Assembly: GCA_035041965.1 (NCBI GenBank)
Contig: JAPYMA010003042.1
Coordinates: forward strand, 62,001 to 126,000
DNA: 64,000 nt
DNA from: Anisakis pegreffii
Lineage: Eukaryota > Nematoda > Chromadorea > Rhabditida > Anisakidae
Direction of reading: 5' to 3'
Part shown: one piece after another, positions 53,401-64,000 of the stretch
How the letters are laid out: each line of letters opens with the position of its first letter
How positions within the stretch are numbered: position 1 is the stretch's first letter
The notes under the pieces: model-generated
What the model was told of the DNA's origin: nothing
Database searches by the model: none
What the model saw: only the letters and a program-made list of their open reading frames with translations
Position numbers and translations under genes: made by a program

Positions 53401-56400
53401 GGTCGGCTATTGCCCACAGAGGGTAATTGACTGTTAAAATTTTACTACCAATCACATTGCATCCTCAGTCATTCCGAATTTCGGTGGCATCCTAAACACT
53501 TTTCAACATTGCTCATCACCCTGCTAACGTTCCATGGCAATACTGAAGACAACAAAGTCTCCTGTATGCCTAAAAAATGTTGTTCTAAATCGCCTGACTT
53601 TAGTATTCTGCATTCGTTTTGTCTGTTTAGTATCACCCACTGGCGAGAAGTAGAAAAACTTGAAAAATTACTGGAAAAACATGAAAAACAGTAAATACGA
53701 GGAGCGACGCAGAAATGAATCTAGTTGAATAAATCTTGTTGAAAGAACTGAGCGATTGAATTTTAGAATGGATGATGTAATTCGTGATGTGTTTATCGAT
53801 TATACAAAAAACTACATGACACCTGATGATATAATTTATGGTGCTGGCCCAATCAAATGGTCTATTGGCTCAAGTATCTTCTTCTCATGGACTGCAATCA
53901 CCACGATTGGTGAGCGTTCCTCATACACCTCTCATATAACAAATCCTACGTTTTGCAATGATCCTCGAACTATGGAATTATTCACTCGACGGGATCACTT
54001 CATGAAAATATTTCTTCTCCCAGTTCACGTCTTGCTCATTAGTTCTATCTTTGTCAACAACACCGATCTTCAGGTCGTATCATCTTGTCACAAAAAATTT
54101 TTACAGTTGCATTTTCAGGGTACGGTCATATAGTGCCAAGGACCGACGAAGGTCGTATCGCGTGTTTAATGTATGCTTTATTAGGTATTCCATTGATTCT
54201 GGTTACGATCGCCGATATGGGACGATTTTTATCAGGTTTGTGTTCGATGAAGACAGCACTCAATTTCATTTACAATACGCTTTGTATGAGCGCACTCCTC
54301 GATCACTCACTGACGAACTGAATTTCAGGTGGAATAATTTGGGTTCACAATACGTTGAGGAAATTCCGAATAGCATGTCTTAGGAAATGTTACAATATGT
54401 GCGCAACAATTTGCTGCTGTAGTTGCCTTCTACTGAAGTGAGTTTGCATTCAGTCAACGATCACTCTCTTGAGAGTATTTGATGTGCAACGATTTGGTTG
54501 ATTTCGTTGCAGAAAAAAGCAACCTCCAAAATCGGTATCTGGAAATGACCTCGCCAATGCACAGAGGAGGCTTTTGAGGCGAAAAAGACCAGCTCACATC
54601 GACAATATTTCTGAAGCCGGTACCTTCGAAGGTTTGATTTCTCTCATCTCATTTTTTTGGTGACATCGGCGGAAAAACAGATCGGAAACACCGCGAAGTA
54701 AGAGCCGAGACCAAATCGATTATCGCAGCCGTGTCAGTGAGGGAAGTTCTGATGTTTGCATGGGATCGCTGGATGTTGACTGTAGAAGCCCGATCTCGAT
54801 CCCAGAATTTATGCTCTGAATAGTGCGGTATGTCGAGGTTCGATGAGACATGGCACTTTACGTAATTTTGTTAAGCATATCTAACACATCGAACTGAGAT
54901 ATGTATCAGTCGTACTCATTTCATTCAAATTTAGTGATATTTGTTATTTAACACTCAAAAGGGAATGAAGAGGTAAATAATTAAGTGTGAGCGCTTTCAT
55001 TTTTCTTCTTATGAAAGCGGTAAAAAAAATTCGTAATGTGAACACACACCCTCGCTTCGCCTTTCGTCATCACCGCTGCTCTGTATTCCGTTTATGACAT
55101 TTCTCAGCACTGGGATTTAATCCCAATCTTAGGATTCAAGAGAGAGAGAGGCGATTCTCCAAAAACTAATAGAAAACTTAGCACTTGGAAGCATATGAAT
55201 TGAAGTTATGGTCTTCAATGTAGATTGAAGAATGCATCTTCAATGCTTGCCGAATTGATCACTTGCAGTCGTTTTCTTTAAGCAATCAGCGAGCATACTA
55301 GGCTCAATCTGTTCATCTAATCATAAAGAGGCTTGCGATATCAATCGATAACGTCATCTTATTTGACTGCAAGGCTCTGTTGATAGTCATGTCGGGAAAA
55401 GTTATTAATCTTGCAATGATATTCACAGACATATCCGAAATTCACACGCAAGGTAGTGAGAAAACACCCTCAGAAGATACTCGTGCCAGAGCGGACGACC
55501 TCGAAGAGTATGAAGCGATCCAACATGAACGTAGGGTATCAGCACTCTTCGTTCTCGTCATTATGATTGGTGAGTTGACACATTATTCGTAACGAATACT
55601 TCTATTTGTTTAGCGATAATAATTTTGCATATTCATTCCCTATAAATTGGACTGAAGTGGTAGAGTGAAGCGCTGTTTATCGAGCGATTTTGTTATGAAT
55701 GCCGCCATTTCAGGATACACGGCTGGAGGTGCATTTTTAATGCAATTGTGGGAGAACTGGACATTCATGGAGGCTTTTTATTTCTGTTTTGTTACTGTCA
55801 CAACAATAGGTATGCACTGACCAATTCGTCGTTAATGCATTTTTATGTTGAGTGCAAAGACTGCAAGCGATTGTTCTTTTGCTTCGGCTATACGAATCTA
55901 TTTTTAGGTTTTGGAGATATAGTACCTCAAAATGTTGATTTCTTACCAGCGACACTCGCCTATATAATCGTTGGCCTTATAATCACAACAATGTGCATTG
56001 GTAAAGTTTCCTTTCTAGAGCAATATTCCTCTTTTGTGTCTTGCTTGAGACTGATGTTATGATGAGAACTCTGAAATTTCCATTTTGACAAATGGAATGT
56101 CAAGAAGTCAATGCGCTAATTTCTGGCCTGTGAGCGAACATGAAATGTGTGTCGACTGAAAAGATGTAAACCATTTAATCTTATGGATGCTTCAGATTTG
56201 GTTGGAAGTGCATATATCCGTGATATTCATTTCTATGGTCGGAGTTTGGGACGAAGCTTCATGACAATCGGTGGCAAAGTAGTGCATCTGGGAGAGGTGA
56301 GTGAACGTTTGATCTTGCTATGATCAATTTGTGATGTGGTAACTGCTGTTTTCGAACGTCAATAACTTTCATGATGATTTGCAGTCTGTAAAATCATGCT

Positions 56401-57064
56401 CGCTTCGATGAATTCAAAGCACTTTTACCGTTCTCATTGTCATTTGCAATTGTTTTTGAAGAGTTTCATTTCAAGGTCTTTGGCTATGTTGCATTTTTGC
56501 AAAAAAATTATGGTCTTACGCCCGAGCAATTGGATAAATTGGCACAACTGCCTGAAGAATATTTACTGGATTGCCTCATCAATGGGCGGCAGCCTGATAT
56601 CAATTGGATTGGTATGCTTGAAGCATCTCAATTCTGTGTAGACCTCGTTTTATGAAGTGATTATGAGCCATCACTACGATACTCTCAGTGTTTCGTTCCA
56701 TTGAAAGCGATAGTCAGACGCACGAAATTGGCTCAGAAGAAGCAGTTGTTTGCAGTGACCTCGACGAGAGATATTGAAATATAGCTTGTCTTCAATGCAT
56801 TCGCACTCATAACAACGTGTTTCAGGTCGGCCCTATGTACCGCAAGATATATATTATTTTAAGTGGATCGAACATCCACGCACTCTATCGTTCGCATCCG
56901 AACGTGTATTGGCGAGTATGGAGTCACTAGACCTAAACACTAGCAAATGTAGTACGGCGAGGACGTTGACACCACGTGAATATTACCAGAGGATACTACT
57001 GCAGTACTGCAAACAAGTGCAGCCGGATAATGCGACCCTTAATGTGGATCAAACTGAAATGTGA
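50417..57064 (+). CDS. TWK-family two-pore-domain (K2P) potassium channel, core exons
   Basis: A background K+ channel of the plasma membrane. Exons: 50417-50537 (shared N-terminal part), 52589-52672 (membrane segment 1, NIRIVLPHVGLVILSAAYTV), 53256-53422 and 53631-53690 (extracellular cap), 53767-53909 and 54119-54235 (pore 1 TTIGYG, then segment 2 MYALLGIPLILVTIADMGRF), 54329-54437, 54513-54631, about 54681-54736 (intracellular linker), 55429-55569 (segment 3), 55714-55809 and 55908-56000 (pore 2 TTIGFG, segment 4), 56196-56296, 56476-56611, 56826-57064 (TGA). The C-terminal region (NYGLTPEQLDKLAQLPEEYL, HPRTLSFASERVLASMESLD) is the conserved tail of nematode TWK channels. The protein has about 680 residues with the longest N-terminus. 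The linker at 54632-54740 does not join cleanly in frame (see findings). The exact TWK number cannot be assigned. Confidence 0.93.
51781..51849 (+). CDS. alternative first exon (proximal) of the TWK channel
   Basis: An ATG with an in-frame TAA upstream opens 23 codons, MNPVAIAVQQLSKKTSFKQR then LLQ, followed by a perfect donor GTAAGT at 51850. It joins in phase 0 to NIRIVLPHVG (52589), only 739 bases downstream, giving the shortest N-terminus. An acceptor-like GAAAACAG lies 18 bases before the ATG. Its basic composition is usual just before a first membrane segment. It bypasses the exon at 50417, which also ends in phase 0, so the two are mutually exclusive starts rather than consecutive exons. 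Confidence 0.6.
52321..52343. other. 9-bp perfect hairpin in a GC-rich island
   Basis: ACGACGGCA, a 5-base loop, then TGCCGTCGT. The surrounding 120 bases are clearly GC-richer than the rest of the intron and also contain GTGCC/GGCAC arms around 52414-52433. It lies just upstream of the segment-1 exon, so it could be a regulatory or structured RNA element. No known RNA family is recognised. Confidence 0.5.
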
Positions 57065-57237
57065 TATTTGCTTCTGGGAGGATCATACGATATCCACTCC
57101 GCTCGAACACATCAGTGTACGTTTTCGGCAAATCACCCATCGATTTTTCAACTTATTATTCCCCTCCACATTCTTTTGGGAATTTTCAGTGACCTCAACT
57201 GTCGATCATTGCACACCTCCACTGATTATTCATTCAG

Positions 57238-57423
57238 TTAATCATTCTGGGCGGCAACAACTACGGCCAGCGTGAGATCCTCCCAAGCAACACGTTCTCG
57301 ACTCCTTTGGCTTCTGATTCGCAAAATGCAACTGAGTATGAAGAATGTCCTCCAGTGCAGATCGTGTGCATACCCAAAACGAATCAACCATTGTATTCTG
57401 TAAAATTGAGATTCTTTGGCTAA
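57238..57423 (+). CDS. possible alternative C-terminal exon of the TWK channel
   Basis: After an acceptor TTCATTCAG, 61 codons run open to TAA: LIILGGNNYGQREILPSNTF, then STPLASDSQNATEYEECPPV, then a short end KLRFFG. Composition is coding-like and stands out in the 3' flank. An in-frame phase-0 donor exists within the last listed exon (CAA/GTGCAG at 57017), so the two could join, replacing the last 15 residues of the main form with 61. The donor is only moderate. It may instead be a decayed exon. Confidence 0.4.
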   Translation, partial: LIILGGNNYGQREILPSNTFSTPLASDSQNATEYEECPPVQIVCIPKTNQPLYSVKLRFFG

Positions 57424-60400
57424 TTTACGGCTTACGGGAGGAAGAATTCGAATTTGTAATTGGAACTTGTGTAGTGAGAATATCATAGCTGGATGTATTG
57501 GAGTAGCAGAGGAGTTGGGAACATGTTGTTATTACGTGAATGTGCATAATTGTTACGTGGTGTATCACTTACGATCTTGCGTTCGACGTCAGGCTGACTG
57601 TCGTTCGATTGATAGCAGTTTCATATTGTACACATCCAATATAAATACATGAATGAACCTCTGTGATCATCCATAACGTTTGCCGCACTTAAGAATGCAA
57701 GCGAAAATTTCTGTCAAGGTGGCTGCGATTCTGAGAAGATTCATAATGAACAGCATTTCCAGTTTTCATTTACAGTTTTCACGGACCAAAACGGCTTCTC
57801 ATGATTCGATAATGAGAGAGAATCTTTCTGTAAAGAGTGATCTGTTTCCCAAATCTGGAGATTTCTATTTTTGATGGCCAATCTTGCTCTGAGTTCGCTT
57901 ATTAGTTACAACCCCAAAAATTTATCTTCCCCTCCCCCGCCCGAAGAAATTTGCTCCGAAATTTGGTACTTTCTTGGCTGAAAATCTCACCTGTTCCCAA
58001 CCCCGGTGTAAACACATACAATAGGAGTTTGAACATTTGCATTGTGCACTTCAGTAACGCTTAGAATTGTCCATGCATGACGTTGACTGCTGAATTTTTT
58101 CAATGTTCTCAGCTCAACAAAAAGAGTGAACCGTTTCGGATCATGAGAAGTCGCCCAATCAAAAATGTGCTGTTTGCTGTCTCGTCAAAATACAAACTTC
58201 TTGTCAGATGTGTACGATGATGTGAACGAAAGCATGTCCTATGACATAACGTACTATATTGCCAAACAATACATTGTTTTTCTTGTTCTGTGCTGCTTTC
58301 ATCAGTTCATTCGTTTTTATGTTCCGTTGCTCTTTAATTGGTTGATTCCATTTGAATAAGAGTAGAAACTGCCATAATAAAGCTCACTTTACACACTATT
58401 GCTTACTCATTTATACGAAATGTTGCAATGTACACGTAATCGGCGACCGTAACCACCGACCTTTCGATTTTTGGACGAATCGCACTCATGACGAAGAATT
58501 CCAAACAAATTCTTCAGTTAGAAGCATTCAAAACGAGGATCTTACTCACAATCGACAAATTTCATCACAGATAACAATGGTGACATGTCAGGCGTTGTAA
58601 ATCAACTAAGAAATGATTTCAGCTTAATGATATTAATAAATGCACTGAAATGTAGTGAAATCTGATTAAATACAATGAAATGCATTGAAAAAAATTCGAG
58701 ATTCTTAAACTCTCATCAATAGTTTGATATCCTTATGTTAATCAAATACAACTGAAAACATAAAATGTTTACACAACGGTGTTATTAATTAGCAAATTCA
58801 TTTGAATACATTTAATCGTGGTTAACGTGTGAGTATTTTGGGATTCGTGATAATTGTGGTCAAACCTACGACCAAGCCTCCCCTGAGTTGAAATAGTCAC
58901 ACGCATGCTCATAATTTTCAAGGCAACATCAGTCTTCCGTCTTGAAACAAGCACTAGCTTCATGCTTCATTGTGATAAAGTTTAGTTGACTTTAGCTGCT
59001 ATTGCAAAGCCCGAATCGTTGGAGTTTTAGGTGCTGATATGTGATCTATATAGGTGCTGAAACTGGAAAGGACCTTCATTTCTTGGTGTTCGACAAACAG
59101 CCTAATTACATTCAGCTTTTTCAATTAACTACTACCACCAATACTTTCATTTTAGATGAACCGGTAGTGATAGATAATTAAGCAGTCGAAAATTATATCA
59201 ATTTCGCAATGCTAATTACAGCAGTGCTCATAACTTCTTTACATTTACGATGTTGTCGCCGATAAATCAGCCAATAGCATCAGTCATCAGCCAATTACAT
59301 AACTGTCGTACTCGATCCAGCTCAACCAAACTCTCCTTACGATTGTGCACATGGTAATAACGATGATGGACTCCACATAAAATACATACGACAGTGATAC
59401 TAAAACTTATGTCAACAATTGCTTTTTTGTGCGAAAATATTCATCGCTTAATGAATTTCATGCAGTCAATCACCTAGGCAACAGAACATCTAATGAATAT
59501 ACGCAATAGTATCATGCCTTACTAACTAACTCGTAATCAAGATGAATTTATTAATAATTCACTCACGGCTGTCAAGGGAACGACGAACCTCGTGTTAGGC
59601 TTGGCAATACGATGAAATGTTTAGGTTAGTTTTGCCTACTGTTCACGCTTTGTTCAGTTGATTATTGGCCGTTAGAAGCATTCGAATATTATCGTCATAT
59701 AACTAATAATCGAAACAATTCATTCAATTCATTTGAATGGTATTCTTTTTTCAAAATAATCACCCATCTGTTCCATTGGTACCGTAGTAAAATGTAGCTA
59801 AATTTGTTGCTACTGCTGTGCGCTGAGATGTCGTATTCATTGAGCGATATAAATTTAGTAAGGATTAGTCAAAAAGTTCAAAGTTCTCGTCGAAATGCTA
59901 AGTGCATGTTTCAAAGCTAGTAATTGCGAATTAACTGATGCTTATATAACTGCATACTTCTTTAATCTCATCAGGAAAATGCTTTACATTCATTGGTTGC
60001 TGCTTGATATAAAAAGGGAAGCTTTCTTATTAGTCATCAAAACTTCTCCGTTGTATGTACCGTCGTGGTTCATGGTTCATTTCGTTGTATTTCTCGTTAG
60101 CACATTGCGAGTTTCAAACGATTTGGTATCTGAAGAACCCGTTTTTGGATCAAAATAGCCAATTTTCTGATCAAATAGCAAAAAATCTCAACGAAAGAGA
60201 GCGACTCTTTGCACAACGTGGAATATGGTATCTCCTTGCTTAGTGTAAGCAATTTCGGGATAATTAAAGACGCATTTCTGAACAGAGTCGTTAAATTGCC
60301 ATTCAATTCCAAAGCATTTTTAGTGAGAATTTGTAAAATTTATAACTGGAAAGCAGAACATTTCTATTGCTATTCTCATCAGCTGTTTGAAATGTTATCG

Positions 60401-62775
60401 CTCTATGAACATGACATTTCATCACTGAATTTTGCAACTACCTGACTTTTGCAAACGAAAATCACATGATAAACCATCATATATGATATAAGCACATCTC
60501 AAAAATGACGTCGCTCTTTTCTGGATTTTTTTTCAAAAATTTTTCGATTCAACAGGATGAACTCAAAACTATTCGGATCAGTATCTGATAATCCTTACTG
60601 CCTGTCTTGCAGAATAGATAATTCGAAATTTGCGAATGGATTTTAGAATTTAGTTTGTCATTTGTATCTCATTTGTTGTATCTCAGTATACGTTTGATCA
60701 CATATGGCTGATCATGTTCAGCAATGTTCATTCAGCAATGTTCCTTAGCCTCGTCGGCTCATCCGTATTTGTTGCCTCTCCAGGTCCGGTGAACACAGGA
60801 TCGTAGTTTGATTTCAGCATTCAACATTTCCACCCTCCACTGAAATTGTTTGGTTCCAAAATTAAATCTTCTAAACGTTGCAGAACCCTATAAAAAGGCT
60901 ATTTCAGACGTTATTAACAAGAATTCTTTTACTCTTCAATTGTTGATAGTTGCTGTGCGAGTTGAAATTGCTTCTTCAAACGTGCTTCTAAGATTATCAT
61001 TCGAATTGAATGCTGCTGTAAACTGTAGCCTCTTATGGGACTTAAAATATTCTATACAGTGTGAATTCTATTGGCTTCCTGAAATTGCTTAGGCAGAATT
61101 GAAGCATTCGTTAAAGTCTAATTGTAGTTGGCTTATTTTGGTGGCTTTCTCATGCTTATTTGTGACCAACTGTTTTCGTTGCTGACAGATGGTGATCCGC
61201 TTGACATTGTTTCGCTCCTGGCAGCTTTGTCTGAGTCTAAAAACCTTACAACGTTTGCTATTGACAGATGCGATTGACACAGTAGCCATGGTAACATCTT
61301 TCTTTGTCTTCATAGCGCGAGAACATATTGCTGATTCGTTTGTTTTGCTCGCGGCTCTCAGATACCCCTTCCAACTTCAAAACAATACCGTTTAATTAGC
61401 AAACACTGACCTCATGACCAGTTTCAACTATACGCTATTTAAAGATTGTGAACCAAACATCAATGCAATCAATTCAGTAACAACAATAAGTTTCTGCATT
61501 CGTTCATCGTGAATTAGTCGTGATTCCAATTATGTTGGTATCGACATTCATAAATAGGAGGACTTCATTCAAAGTACTTTCAGCACTTGAAATACTTCAG
61601 TTTGAAGCACTTCAACTACTTCGTTCAGTTGAACGGCATTGATGAAATATGAATTGTATCCTTCAGCAATTTCATAAATTGGTATTATCACACACCACAA
61701 GAGCAACATTATTCCTGGGCAAGTAGTATGCATGTTGCTACGATGCAATTGTTTTTTGCAATAGAAAGGAGGCAATCTACCGTAGTATTGCTCTATGCAT
61801 AATGCTGAGCTAAGACGAAGCGCATCCAACGTACGCAGTGATCGTTGTTCTATGCGCAATATTCATACGGTGTTATTCATCCTTTTGAAGGCTATCCAGC
61901 ATTCGCATACTGGGTTATAAGAGATCGAGGGGTAAGAATTACCATCAGTCATTACAAACTAACAGTTGCTTTGGCCGAAGATCAATTTCTCGAAAGATCA
62001 CGTCTATGATCGATCACTGCGCAGTTATTAAGGTTGAACACATCGCTACTAAGCTCATTTGCGGTCTCTGAAGGCTTATAGGTTCACTCAGCACCAACCA
62101 CTTCAATTGACAAGGAAAGGTCACGAACTGAACCCGCAACTGTTCCTGGATTTATTGTGTCGTATCGTTGTCAACAGATTTGATCTTAGAAATGCTTGCT
62201 GGCTACTTTGCGATAAGCATTGCGCAGCTGCACGTAACTCTCTTGCTAATTAACGAAAGGTAATCGAAACACAATCTGAGTTTGCACATGTTCTAGCCTC
62301 ATTCAATTAGTACGCTGACTCCTTGTTTGCTTCTGTTTCAAAAACCTTATACGTGATTCATTACAGCTTCCATATTTTAATCCATGCATATGATCGCTCC
62401 TTCTTGATGAAGACATCATGATAATAACTGCAGCGTCGTTGAATGCGATGTGCATAATCTTTTCGGTGTACTTTTGTTAGCACGCTATATTTATGAATCT
62501 TGCTGAAACACTAGCTGCGACATACCACTACGATTAGTTTCATGGTTAGGCTTATGAACCGTTACGGGCAGTGCAGCGCCACGAGACCATTTTCTTTCGA
62601 CAGCAAATTTGCTTATTGCTCGCCTGGTTTGCTCATACTGATATGCTGTTAAAGTCGATTGTGTCGAATTAGCTCAGTGATATCTGCTCTGTTAAATATG
62701 CTCGTTTTACGCCATCGATAATACTTATCGAAATATTCGTTTAACTCATTTAATTCAGATAATCAACCGTGATCT
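57424..62775. other. intergenic region without recognised genes
   Basis: This is AT-rich and stop-dense on both strands. There is a GC-rich patch with C-runs near 57900-58010 and short repeated phrases around CACTTCAA near 61570-61625. No exon with both splice signals and coding-like composition was found. Confidence 0.5.
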
Positions 62776-63999
62776 ATGGCTTCAATACTGTTATCGATCA
62801 TTTTTGTTTTCCTTGCTATCATTTCATCAGATGCCCTCAAATGTTATGTGGTAATTGCATTCTGCTATGTTTTCTTTGTTCGTTCAAGAGTATGAGTTTA
62901 ATCGGAGGCAGTCGTATGTTATAACAGTAATCGAACGATTACGATGACTTTTGCAATCAGTGAGATGAGTAATTTCCAGTTGGCATGCACAGAAACTTGT
63001 GAAATGAATCGCTCATAAAATGAATAAGTGAATTCGATTCAGCCATACTTTTACATCATTTTTTTCGGAATGTTTCTTCATTTTCATTCGACAGCAATGA
63101 ATAGTTCATCACGCTCTGAAGTGACTACGGCTCTGGAACTCGTTACGGCTGCTCGTTTGCAGCACAAACCAACAGTCGTGTTCAGTTTCAGAGTAAGCAG
63201 CGAGTCAGTCGTTAAAAATGAACAAACAAAGAACTGATCATTCATTAAGGGAGGTCCAGTGTATGATAACGGTACGGTCAATGTGCCCCTTCAAGAGTGT
63301 CCTATATTGGGTGCATATTCATGCATAAAAATCTACGAATCTGGCTCGCATATGATGACTCGACAATGTTCAGCATCGAATTGCACAAAGGTAAACTGAT
63401 TCAAAATCAATGAGCGTTCACTCAAAAACATCATCAGAAATTTTGCTCGAATAGACCTCAAAAATGCATTTGGTTTAAGACAGGAATTGGTTGAAATTCA
63501 TGAGCAGTACATTTCCTGCAACATTTTCACATTGTAACACTCAATTCAACTTGCTAGCACTGCGAACTTCCCGATTAAAGTTGTTTATTGCTGGCCTAGC
63601 CCAGTTGAAGCAGTCAGAAGAACTTCAAAATTCCAAGACAGTGAATTATTTCATTGCATTAACCGTTCATTCTTTGAAATGAATATCAGCGGAATAAGAG
63701 CTGAATTAATTGTAAGAGTGTTTCATAAAAGGAATTCTCAGGCATTAAGAAATAGTTTCATTCGCAAAGCATCACTCCATCATTAAACTATTACAAAACT
63801 GCTACTATTGCAGAACGGTTTGGTTGTGTCCATTCCGATCTGTCAAAATATGACATTTGGTCCGAACTACCAAACGAGCTGTTGTTGCTATACGGATGGC
63901 TGTAATTCCGCACCATCGAACATCCATCGGGGCTCAGCCTTATCCATAATAGTCGTATTTTTGATGAGTCCGGTTCTTTGTTCCACTTTTCTACACTGA
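62776..63999 (+). CDS. secreted, probably GPI-anchored Ly6/uPAR-like protein
   Basis: Exons 62776-62850, 63250-63390 and 63814-63999 join in phase 0 into 133 residues and TGA. Residues 1-20 are a clear signal peptide (MASILLSIIFVFLAIISSDA). The mature part has ten cysteines (23, 42, 50, 65, 70, 82, 95-97, 102) and ends in CCCYTDGCN, the CC-x-x-D-x-CN signature of three-finger Ly6/uPAR domains. NGT, NCT and NMT are N-glycosylation sites. Residues 113-133 form a hydrophobic tail after a small-residue stretch, as expected for a GPI anchor. An acceptor-like TTTAATTCAG ends 17 bases before the ATG, a possible leader trans-splice site. Nematodes have many such proteins of mostly unknown role, so partner and function are not assignable. 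The stop lies one base before the window end. Confidence 0.85.
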
Positions 64000-64000
64000 T

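Noticed and set aside
60718..60811. 30-codon frame with a signal-peptide-like start
   Set aside because: Very short, with no conserved motif or splice support; probably chance.
62660..62720. Stretch resembling a tRNA A box (TTAGCTCAGTGA)
   Set aside because: No matching T-loop sequence or foldable arms follow at the right distance.

Overview
This is a stretch of AT-rich nematode genomic DNA. The evidence is short phase-consistent introns with TTTCAG-type acceptors, a sarcomeric myosin heavy chain whose exons read like the worm muscle myosins, and a TWK-type two-pore potassium channel with the long conserved C-terminal region typical of worm TWK proteins. I cannot name the species. All genes I can support lie on the + strand, except for a few weak minus-strand open frames.

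Layout. (1) 1-19612: the 3' four fifths of a muscle myosin II heavy chain gene, in 33 exons whose phases all join. It gives about 1574 residues, from the middle of the motor to the tailpiece; the N-terminal motor part lies off the left edge. One intron (9696-17250) is inflated by a roughly 7.2 kb array of a 205-bp satellite, next to a 226-bp assembly gap. (2) 19613-25655: mostly featureless, with one exon-like segment at 21005-21121. (3) 25656-57064: a TWK/K2P potassium channel. The core channel is encoded by compact exons at 50417-57064. Upstream, over about 25 kb, several separate ATG exons end in a splice donor whose phase fits either the shared N-terminal exon (50417-50537) or the first-membrane-segment exon (52589-52672). 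I read these as alternative first exons with separate promoters. An alternative C-terminal exon may lie at 57238-57423. (4) Inside the large channel introns there are small candidate genes (30537-30918; 35660-36024), trinucleotide repeats and hairpins. (5) 57424-62775: no gene recognised. (6) 62776-63999: a complete three-exon gene for a secreted, probably GPI-anchored Ly6/uPAR-like protein, ending one base before the window edge.

The genes form no operon. Myosin and the channel may both act in excitable or contractile tissue, but nothing in the sequence links them functionally. The two most unusual features are the satellite inside a muscle-gene intron and the many candidate first exons of the channel gene. 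The gene models rest on reading frames, splice signals and recognised family motifs; no searches were run.
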